Assembly: GCA_021778575.1 (NCBI GenBank)
Contig: JAJYCH010000108.1
Coordinates: 1-5,561, forward strand
Direction: 5' to 3'
Source of the DNA: Planctomycetota bacterium
Lineage (GTDB): Bacteria > Planctomycetota > Planctomycetia > Isosphaerales > Isosphaeraceae
Length of the DNA stretch: 5,561 nt
Shown here one piece after another: positions 1 to 5,000 of this stretch (the first letter of the stretch is position 1; every line of letters begins with the position of its first letter). Made by a program: the position numbers and the translations under genes. Below the pieces are notes generated by a model. That model was not told the origin of the DNA and did not search any database. It saw only the letters and a list, made by a program, of their open reading frames with translations.

Positions 1-182
1 CTTCGAAAATTCCTTCTCCAGTCGTTCCGATTGCCGTCGTTGCTTGAACTTCCTGGCGGATTCTCGGGTTTTTTTGCCGGAATCGCTTCCTCGCCCCTTG
101 ACCGGTGGCGAGGAAGCGGATTATCGTCAACGTGACCGATCAGTAGAAGCCAGAAGTATCGATCATCGGATGGTCCGGCCAC
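1..182. other. Left-edge region without a convincing gene
   Basis: I find no coding region I can support here. Two plus-strand frames are open from the left edge: one to a stop at 133-135 and one to a stop at 188-190. Neither has a recognisable start, ribosome binding site or family motif, and their products are short Arg/Ser/Leu-rich strings typical of translated GC-rich spacer. One of them could still be the tail of an upstream gene. The clearest structure is the hairpin at 81-122. The region probably contains the promoter of the BON gene, but I see no convincing -35/-10 pair. Confidence 0.5.
81..122. repeat. Long GC-rich inverted repeat (hairpin)
   Basis: The arms CGCTTCCTCGCC (84-95) and GGCGAGGAAGCG (107-118) are perfectly complementary over 12 bp around an 11-nt loop. 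Three more pairs (81-83 with 120-122) extend the stem past a single bulged G at 119. A run of seven T lies at 69-75, on the 5' side in plus-strand reading, so this is not a canonical plus-strand intrinsic terminator. In minus-strand reading the hairpin is followed by A residues, so it is not canonical there either. It could be a U-less terminator of an upstream gene or a structured leader of the BON gene. Confidence 0.6.
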
Positions 183-196
183 TTGTCTGATCGACT

Positions 197-201
197 GGGA
201 G
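197..201 (+). promoter_or_regulatory. Shine-Dalgarno that fixes the BON gene start
   Basis: GGGAG lies 8 nt before the ATG at 210. No comparable purine-rich site precedes the in-frame TTG at 183, so the ATG is preferred. Confidence 0.6.
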
Positions 202-209
202 CGACCCCA

Positions 210-470
210 ATGACCACGCACGAGGCAGGTTTGGACCCAGGGCGGTTTGATCGCTTCGAGGGCGAGACCGAACTCGCCGAGCGTATCGAAGGTCATATCG
301 AGCGTCGAGCCTGTGGTCGGATTCGCGACCTCCACGTGGTCTGCTCCGATGGGATGATCATCCTGACGGGACGCTCCCGGACTTATCACGCCAAGCAGCT
401 CGCCCAGGAGGCGGTTCTCGATCTGACCGAAGGCCATCCGGCGCTGACCAACCAGATTGTTGTCTCCTGA
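210..470 (+). CDS. Small BON-domain protein
   Basis: An 86-residue product with almost the whole length occupied by one BON domain (a small alpha/beta fold often linked to membrane or ligand binding). The family pattern is visible: an amphipathic helix (LAERIEGHIERR), the strand LHVVCSDG, the turn-strand MIILTGRSRTYHAKQLA, a second helix, and a closing strand NQIVV after a Gly/His/Pro turn. There is no signal peptide or membrane segment, so the protein should be cytoplasmic, unlike the periplasmic OsmY-type BON proteins. The ATG at 210 is chosen over an in-frame TTG at 183 because GGGAG sits 8 nt upstream of it and the extra nine residues lie outside the domain. The next plus-strand gene starts 102 bp downstream, past a hairpin, so co-transcription is uncertain. 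The specific role is unknown. Confidence 0.82.
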   Translation: MTTHEAGLDPGRFDRFEGETELAERIEGHIERRACGRIRDLHVVCSDGMIILTGRSRTYHAKQLAQEAVLDLTEGHPALTNQIVVS

Positions 471-474
471 TCTC

Positions 475-498
475 ATCAGGTCCGAGCATCGGACCGAT
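475..498 (+). terminator. Hairpin directly after the BON gene, possible terminator
   Basis: GGTCCGA (479-485) and TCGGACC (489-495) form a perfect 7-bp stem with a 3-nt loop. Three further pairs, 475-477 with 496-498, add to it if A478 is bulged. It begins 4 nt after the BON stop codon. There is no T-run downstream, so terminator function is inferred from position and stem strength only. It could instead be mRNA 3'-end protection or an operator. Confidence 0.38.
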
Positions 499-546
499 CG
501 ACGTAACGAATCGAAAGACTTGCAATCTTCGAGACACTGCTCCCGG

Positions 547-560
547 CTGAGCCGGCTCAG
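547..560. promoter_or_regulatory. Perfect 14-bp palindrome abutting a ribosome binding site
   Basis: CTGAGCCGGCTCAG is a perfect dyad with no spacer, which suits a dimeric DNA-binding protein better than an RNA stem. Its last two bases are the first two of the AGAGGA ribosome binding site (559-564) of the gene at 573. An overlapping RNA hairpin is also possible: CCGGC (543-547), loop TGA, GCCGG (551-555). Either a bound repressor or the RNA fold could limit expression of that gene. No promoter elements can be placed confidently around it. Confidence 0.42.
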
Positions 561-572
561 AGGAATGCGGTC

Positions 573-815
573 ATGGATGAGCATCCCGAATCGATCACGC
601 CTGGGGTCCAGGTGATCCTGACCAACTTGAGTCAGGAAATCAGTCGGCCACTCGATCTCCTTGAGAGCGAGATTCGCCGGCTCCTGGAGGATGAGTCAAC
701 CGCGACGATCACCGAGGCGGAACGCTCGCAGGCGACCGCCATGATAGCACTCTGCGAGGATATTAGCCGGTTGACCCGGGAGTCACTGGGTCCAGCTGGT
801 CCGTCGACTCGTTAA
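573..815 (+). CDS. Small HisKA/DHp-like protein lacking the phospho-accepting His
   Basis: An 80-residue soluble protein. Its ATG has AGAGGA (559-564) 8 nt upstream. Residues 14-38 (VILTNLSQEISRPLDLLESE and the following IRRLL) closely follow the first helix of histidine-kinase DHp domains, whose H-box normally reads S-H-E-L-R-T-P-L. Here it reads S-Q-E-I-S-R-P-L, with Gln21 at the position of the phosphorylated His. After a short acidic and Thr-rich turn, residues 48-72 resemble the second DHp helix (ERSQATAMIALCEDISRLTR). There is no ATPase domain, sensor domain, signal peptide or membrane segment. The gene converges on a histidine kinase and their stop codons overlap in TTAA at 812-815. 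By inference it could form helical-bundle dimers with a kinase and modulate it. It may also be a degenerate remnant. The HisKA likeness is read by eye and needs a profile search. Confidence 0.6.
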   Translation: MDEHPESITPGVQVILTNLSQEISRPLDLLESEIRRLLEDESTATITEAERSQATAMIALCEDISRLTRESLGPAGPSTR

Positions 816-1531
816 CGGTAGGTGTCGCGCGGGCAGGGTTCTACACAGAGCCGGAAGACGACGCCCTGGACGTCGTGGTTCCGGATCGAGAGAGTCCCGC
901 GGTGACGCCGCCAGATTCCGTTGGCGATGCTCAGGCCGACGCCGAGATGGCCGGACTTCGTCGAATAGAACGGCTCGATGGCTCGAACCAGTGTTTCCTC
1001 GCTCATCCCTCGCCCGGTGTCGCGAATTTCGAGGGAGACCCAGCCCCGAGAGTCGACCGAGGTCGCGAAGTGGATCGCCAGCGGTGCCTGGTCCGATCGT
1101 GACTCCCGCGCGTTGGCCACCAACTCGTCGAGCATGGCCTCTAACTGATCGGTCTGGCCATAGATCGGTGGGATCGGCTGGATGTCCGCGGTCCAGGTCA
1201 TTCCATCCCGCTCGGCCTGGCGACCGGCGTCGACGTAACGGTCGATCACATGGTCGAGGGCAACCTGGTCGTCGCCGATACTGGTGATCGGACGGGTGAA
1301 GTCGATCAACCTTCGGGCCACGGCCGAGGCTTCGATCGCGCTTTCGATAATGAGATTGGCGATCGTGGAATTGTCGATCGGAATCGCATTCGTGGCGGCC
1401 TTGATCCGGAGCAGTTCGGCGTTGGAGACGATGGCGCTGAAGGCGTTGATGACGTTATGGCCAACGGCGGAAGACAGGTGGCCCAGGTCGTTCAAGGCTT
1501 GCGTAGCCGCGTCGGAGTCGATCTTGGGCAT
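812..1531 (-). CDS. Soluble sensor histidine kinase (DHp + HATPase_c only)
   Basis: A 239-residue two-component kinase core. The DHp domain spans about residues 12-80, with the H-box VGHNVINAFSAI and His25 as predicted phospho-acceptor. The HATPase_c domain spans about 90-230 and keeps the ATP-binding boxes: N-box DELVANARES (Asn140), G1 DTGRGM (171-176), F-box EPFYSTK (186-192) and G2 GVGLSIANG (197-205). There are no PAS, GAF, HAMP or transmembrane segments, so it is cytoplasmic and must receive its input from a partner protein. No response regulator is in the window. The start at 1531 is supported by GGAG 7 nt upstream (1542-1539). A longer reading from 1675 would add 48 residues unlike any domain and would overlap the preceding gene. 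It lies 85 bp after the NPCBM gene on the same strand, so it may be read from that operon or from its own promoter. Confidence 0.88.
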   Translation of the reverse strand: MPKIDSDAATQALNDLGHLSSAVGHNVINAFSAIVSNAELLRIKAATNAIPIDNSTIANLIIESAIEASAVARRLIDFTRPITSIGDDQVALDHVIDRYVDAGRQAERDGMTWTADIQPIPPIYGQTDQLEAMLDELVANARESRSDQAPLAIHFATSVDSRGWVSLEIRDTGRGMSEETLVRAIEPFYSTKSGHLGVGLSIANGIWRRHRGTLSIRNHDVQGVVFRLCVEPCPRDTYR

Positions 1532-1538
1532 GGATCCG

Positions 1539-1542
1539 CTCC
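1539..1542 (-). promoter_or_regulatory. Shine-Dalgarno that fixes the kinase start
   Basis: On the minus strand GGAG stands 7 nt before the ATG at 1531-1529. This selects the 239-residue kinase over a longer frame opening at 1675. Confidence 0.65.
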
Positions 1543-1569
1543 GTTCGTTTCGATTCGTGTCGTGGCAAG

Positions 1570-1584
1570 GCCGAGCCGAGCCGA
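1570..1584. repeat. Three tandem copies of a pentamer
   Basis: GCCGA occurs three times in exact tandem (TCGGC on the minus strand), in the 85-bp gap upstream of the kinase. It sits between the direct repeats at 1585-1608 and the kinase ribosome binding site. It could be slippage-prone sequence or part of a regulator site. Confidence 0.5.
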
Positions 1585-1608
1585 CCGCGTTAGTGAAGTG
1601 CCGCGTTA
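1585..1608. repeat. 8-bp direct repeat upstream of the kinase gene
   Basis: CCGCGTTA occurs at 1585-1592 and again at 1601-1608 (TAACGCGG on the minus strand). The start-to-start distance is 16 bp, about one and a half helical turns. The repeat lies between the stop of the NPCBM gene and the kinase start, where a promoter or regulator site would be expected. Function as a binding site is inferred. I see no clear -35/-10 pair. Confidence 0.45.
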
Positions 1609-1616
1609 ACCTGAGT

Positions 1617-2861
1617 TCAGCGAGTGATCCGAGCTTCCACCCAATCGGCATGGTCCTGGACGTCGCCTCGATCACCGAATTCGGTAATCAGGATCAGGAA
1701 GCCGACCCCGTTGAGGTCGAGGTTGATCGCCCGAGGCGGTTCGCCGGCAACCATCGGCGACGAAGTGTACAAGGTCTTCTTGTCCCCCTGGACCTTGAAG
1801 ACAACATTGCCCAGCGGCCCAGCGCGGTCGTCGACACCGATGAGTGCCTGGAATTGCTTTGACCCCGGTTCGAGCTTGTAGACCAGCAAGGTCCGGCTCT
1901 GGGTTCCCAGGCCACGTTCATAGGTTCGTCCACCCAGCCGGAGCGGCCCGTCGGCCACGGTGGCGTTGCGTCGGTAGGGCCGGGTCGGCCCGATGTATGG
2001 CTCGTAGATGGTGCCGCTGGTCTCGCGATCGGACAGATAAGCGACCGAGCTGTTGATCACGTGAAGCTCGGAGAGCTGACCGATCGGCAGGTGGATGGTC
2101 GAATTGAACCGGGTCGTCGCGACCACCTGGCCTCGCTCGAATTGAACCCGGTTCACACCCAGTCGCGATCCATCGCCCAGGCTGAGCTCGAAATACGGGC
2201 CGTCAGGCCGGCGGTAGACGACCTGCCCCGGGTCGAAGCCGAGCGCCCGGAGGCCGCGCCGGGGGAGTTCGACCTTGCCCGTCGCGGGCTGGAAGGTCAG
2301 CTTTTGATCGTCGAGCCCGGAGAAGAGGCCAGGCAGTTTATCGCCGTTGGCCAGCCAGAGCAGCTCGGCGTCGCGGGGGTCGGTCCGGACCCGGGCGATG
2401 AGCGAATCGAGCGACGTCGACTCGCTGCTCGCGTCGAAGATCAGGCCGAGCAACGAGTCGAGCGGGATCGCCAGGGTATCAAGCGTCGATGAGTGAACCG
2501 CCAGGGTGAATTCGGCCGTCGCCCCGACCTTGCAATGCGCCAGCCGGTCGCCGTCGGGGAACAGGACGAGGTCGTTTCCTTCGGTCGCCGCGGGGGGTGG
2601 CGTTCCGTCGCGGACGAGCTTCACCAGACGATCGACGCGGACCGATTGTTCGAGCCCCGACGCGGTCAGCAGGGTTAACCCGTCGACCTCACTGAGACGG
2701 CGGAGTTGCCCGGAAACCTGGGTGCCATCGATCAGGAGGGCCGAGAAGACCGGGTCGGAAGGAACCTGCGATCCGGCCGGGGCGGGACCGTCGGCTGGTC
2801 TGGTCGTCGGTGAACCCGATGTCAGACCGAGCCCAAGAATCAGGAGGATATGTCCGAGCAT
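1617..2861 (-). CDS. Secreted NPCBM-domain protein with four beta-rich repeats
   Basis: A 414-residue protein with a hydrophobic N-terminus (residues 3-14, ILLILGLGL core) that reads as a short signal peptide, followed by a Pro/Ala linker. The C-terminal part (about 305-414) matches the NPCBM/NEW2 putative carbohydrate-binding module: GRTYERGLGTQS, then FQALIGVDDRAG, VVFKVQGD, and the closing DHADWVEARI. Residues 40-270 show four imperfect units of roughly 45 residues (about 40-85, 97-143, 166-210, 224-270), each with a hydrophobic strand, a (D/N)Gxx(L/V) turn and a Leu-rich closing strand. No glycosidase motif is visible, so a binding role at the cell envelope is more likely than catalysis. 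The start at 2861 is supported by GAGG 10 nt upstream. It follows the toroid gene by 21 bp and is probably co-transcribed with it. Confidence 0.85.
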   Translation of the reverse strand: MLGHILLILGLGLTSGSPTTRPADGPAPAGSQVPSDPVFSALLIDGTQVSGQLRRLSEVDGLTLLTASGLEQSVRVDRLVKLVRDGTPPPAATEGNDLVLFPDGDRLAHCKVGATAEFTLAVHSSTLDTLAIPLDSLLGLIFDASSESTSLDSLIARVRTDPRDAELLWLANGDKLPGLFSGLDDQKLTFQPATGKVELPRRGLRALGFDPGQVVYRRPDGPYFELSLGDGSRLGVNRVQFERGQVVATTRFNSTIHLPIGQLSELHVINSSVAYLSDRETSGTIYEPYIGPTRPYRRNATVADGPLRLGGRTYERGLGTQSRTLLVYKLEPGSKQFQALIGVDDRAGPLGNVVFKVQGDKKTLYTSSPMVAGEPPRAINLDLNGVGFLILITEFGDRGDVQDHADWVEARITR

Positions 2862-2882
2862 CGACGGTTCGCCTCGGCGGGG

Positions 2883-4034
2883 TCAGCGCTGGAAGATCGG
2901 CAGATAATTGTTGGGCATCTGGAGAATGATCAAGGCCATCGCGGTGCCATATTCCGAACAGATCGAGTCTTGCCAGGACCCCGAGGGGAGCTGGCGGCGG
3001 ACCAGTTCGTCGCGGATGGCGGGATACCAGCTATTCCAGTCGTCGCCGCCGCAGATCCACATGGCCTGGGCCGCGTAGTAGTGACCGTAGAAGTAGTGGC
3101 TGAAGCGCTGGCCGAACTTGATCTCGGGCATGAACTGCTTGAGGTAGTCGATCCCGCGCTTGACCTCGTCGGCATCGTAGACCGACGCGCTGTACAGGGC
3201 GACGACTCCGGCCGCCGAGCGAGGGAAGGCGCTGGCGCCCCCCTGGATCATGTAGCGAAACCCGCCGTCGGGGTTTTGCGACTGCTTGACGTAGCGGATG
3301 CAGTTCTCGACGGTCTCGCGAGGAACGTACAAGCCGGCGTTCCGAGCGGCCCGAAGGGCGTTGATCTGGCAGATGGTCACCGAAAGGTCGGCGTCGCGCC
3401 GGACCGGCTGATAGCGCCAGCCCCCTTCGTTGTTCTGGGTGTCGATGATCAGCCGGACGGCGTTGGTCAGCTTCTCGCGGAGTTCGGGATTCTTCGACAT
3501 CCCATAGGCTTCAGCCAGAAACAAGGTGCCGAACCCGTGCGAGTACATCGGCCCATGCGTCCCGGCGTTGGGGACGGCGATGAAGCCCGAGGGGGCCGTG
3601 TTATCGAGCACGTACTTCAGCGCCTTGTCGATCTGCGGGCCATAAGGGCCGCGGCCGGGGCTCGACCCGTTGCCCATGAACGCCAGGCCCGCCAGGCTGG
3701 TGACGGCGATGTTGCCGCGATAGGCCCCGGTCCCATAGGAGCCGTCGCTGTTCTGATTTTTCGAGAGCCAGAGGAGACCCGCCTCGATGGCCCGGTCGGT
3801 CTCGGGCGTGACCTGGTCGGCGGCTCCGTCGGGAACGTCCCCTTTGCGGGGTTCGGCGAATCCCCCTTCTTCCTTCTTCGAGGAGGTGGGGGGAGCGTCC
3901 GTCCGGGGAGCCGAGGGGGTTGGCGGCTGGACGGGAACCTCCTTGGGGGCTCCGTCCTGCCCGAGTACGGGCGAGGCGAACAGAGCGGCCAGGAGTGTCA
4001 GGCCGCCGATCCGGGAGCGTCTGGGAATGGCCAT
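2883..4034 (-). CDS. Secreted squalene-cyclase/prenyltransferase-like alpha-toroid protein
   Basis: A 383-residue protein. An N-terminal signal peptide (basic IPRRSR, hydrophobic GLTLLAALFA, cleavage probably after Gly25 in SPVLG-QD) is followed by a Pro/Ser/Lys-rich linker to about residue 72. The rest is an alpha/alpha-toroid of the terpenoid cyclase/prenyltransferase type, with QW-like repeats at about 89-101 (LSKNQNSDGSYG), 199-207 (TQNNEGGWR), 252-260 (SQNPDGGFR) and 348-355 (QLPSGSWQ). The catalytic DxDD of class II cyclases is not intact. The closest string is DADL at 214-217. That, together with export, argues against triterpene cyclization and for a structural or ligand-binding role. 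Annotation as a terpene cyclase would be misleading. GGAGG (4047-4043) lies 8 nt before the ATG, inside the end of the preceding gene, 3 bp away, so translation is likely coupled. Confidence 0.85.
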   Translation of the reverse strand: MAIPRRSRIGGLTLLAALFASPVLGQDGAPKEVPVQPPTPSAPRTDAPPTSSKKEEGGFAEPRKGDVPDGAADQVTPETDRAIEAGLLWLSKNQNSDGSYGTGAYRGNIAVTSLAGLAFMGNGSSPGRGPYGPQIDKALKYVLDNTAPSGFIAVPNAGTHGPMYSHGFGTLFLAEAYGMSKNPELREKLTNAVRLIIDTQNNEGGWRYQPVRRDADLSVTICQINALRAARNAGLYVPRETVENCIRYVKQSQNPDGGFRYMIQGGASAFPRSAAGVVALYSASVYDADEVKRGIDYLKQFMPEIKFGQRFSHYFYGHYYAAQAMWICGGDDWNSWYPAIRDELVRRQLPSGSWQDSICSEYGTAMALIILQMPNNYLPIFQR

Positions 4035-4037
4035 GGC

Positions 4038-5000
4038 TCAGTCCTCCCCCTTCGTGCTCTTGTTGCTCAGCGAGAGGTAATAGAGGCGGATCAGTTCGAG
4101 CTTGCCGGGAAGCGGGTGCTCGTTCATCACGTTCCCCATCTCCTCGCGGAACTGGCTGGGGAGCTGGCCCCAGACCGACTTGTCGAGCCCGCCGGGAGTC
4201 GGGGGCTTCTTGGGGTCGGTCGGCTTGGTGGGTTGAGCTCCTCGGGCTTGCGCTCCGGGTTGCGTGCCTTGCTGGTTGCCGGGCTGCTGGCCGGGCTTGT
4301 TCCCTTCGCGGATCATCTTCAGGCCCTGCGCCTGGCTGGGGGCGTTCTTCATCTGCTCGATGAGCTGGTCGAGGTTCTTGACGATCTCGGTCTGCTTCTT
4401 GCGGGTTGCCTCGCCGGTGTCGGGCTGGCCGAGCCGTTCCTCGACTTCGCGCATCTCCTTGACGACGTTTCCCAGCGGCCCGTTTTCGGGGTCGCCTTCG
4501 CCCTTTTTCTGGTTCTTCTTGGGGGTTTTCTTGCCGGTGATACTGATAAGATCCTGGTCGATCTCTTTCTCGCCGGGCTTGAGTTCCTCGGGCTTGGGCT
4601 TGTCCGACTTTGGTGGCATCGGCTCGTCGGAGCCCGGACCACCGCCCGATTTCTTATCGTCCGGCGCTGGTTTGTCGGTCGTCTGGCCGAGCCCTTCGAG
4701 GAGCTTGTCGAGTTCCTGGTCCTTGGGCGCGACCTCGCCGGCCGGCCTGGGTTTGTCGGCCGGGGTCGAGTCCTTGGGCTTGGTTTGAGCCGGTCCGGTC
4801 TCGGGCTTTGGTTCTTCCTTGGGCTTGTCGGCCGGGGGCTTGTCCTTGTTCTTTTCCGCTTCGCCGAGTTTTTCGAGGAGCTTCTCGAGCCCTTCGTCCT
4901 TGGCTGGGTCTTGAGCCTGGCAGATCGACGTCCCGCCGAAGGCCAGGAATGCCGCCGTGAGGGTCGCCGCGATCCACGATCGAGTCGAGGTCATGGTCAT
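4038..5000 (-). CDS. Secreted low-complexity protein with WGxLP C-terminal motif
   Basis: A 320-residue exported protein. The signal peptide covers about residues 1-29 (hydrophobic AATLTAAFLAF, cleavage likely at CQA-QD). Residues 30-170 are Lys/Pro/Asp-rich and probably disordered. They carry two copies of a short amphipathic helix, DEGLEKLLEKLG (35-46) and DQELDKLLEGLG (94-105). Residues 176-222 form a predicted helical block (VVKEMREVEERLGQPDTGEA, then KKQTEIVKNLDQLIEQM). A Gly/Gln/Pro-rich stretch (232-257) leads to a conserved-looking tail: WGQLPSQFREEM (277-288) and LELIRLYYLSLS (301-312). From memory, this block and tail recur in planctomycete envelope operons, but I know of no assigned function. 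The ATG at 5000 overlaps the previous stop as ATGA. GGAG (5008-5005) is 4 nt from that ATG and 10 nt from the in-frame ATG at 4994, so either start is possible. Confidence 0.8.
   Translation of the reverse strand: MTMTSTRSWIAATLTAAFLAFGGTSICQAQDPAKDEGLEKLLEKLGEAEKNKDKPPADKPKEEPKPETGPAQTKPKDSTPADKPRPAGEVAPKDQELDKLLEGLGQTTDKPAPDDKKSGGGPGSDEPMPPKSDKPKPEELKPGEKEIDQDLISITGKKTPKKNQKKGEGDPENGPLGNVVKEMREVEERLGQPDTGEATRKKQTEIVKNLDQLIEQMKNAPSQAQGLKMIREGNKPGQQPGNQQGTQPGAQARGAQPTKPTDPKKPPTPGGLDKSVWGQLPSQFREEMGNVMNEHPLPGKLELIRLYYLSLSNKSTKGED
4686..4900 (-). repeat. Intragenic duplicated segment, two diverged 38-bp copies
   Basis: The copies at 4686-4723 and 4863-4900 match at 30 of 38 positions and are offset by 177 bp (59 codons, so in frame). 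They encode the two LxKLLExLG amphipathic helices of the 320-residue secreted protein. The likeness at DNA level suggests an internal duplication. Confidence 0.65.

Noticed and set aside
2..190. Plus-strand frame open from the left edge, possible tail of an upstream gene
   Set aside because: There is no family likeness, the composition is Arg/Ser-rich like spacer, and it runs through the hairpin. It cannot be excluded but is not supported.
183..209. TTG start for the BON protein at 183
   Set aside because: It lacks a convincing ribosome binding site. The ATG at 210 has GGGAG at 8 nt and still includes the whole domain.
520..548. Possible promoter beginning with TTGCAA at 520
   Set aside because: No -10-like hexamer stands at the expected 16-18 bp spacing.
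1532..1675. N-terminal extension of the kinase to 1675
   Set aside because: The added 48 residues resemble translated spacer and overlap the NPCBM gene, while the internal ATG at 1531 has a well-placed GGAG.
1284..1862. A 192-codon plus-strand frame across the kinase/NPCBM gene junction
   Set aside because: It is antisense to two well-supported genes and their spacer, and the product has no recognisable motif.
4920..4922. Possible lipoprotein cysteine at residue 27 of the 320-residue protein
   Set aside because: The preceding residues (TSI) do not fit a lipobox. A standard signal peptidase site two residues later (CQA-QD) is a better fit.
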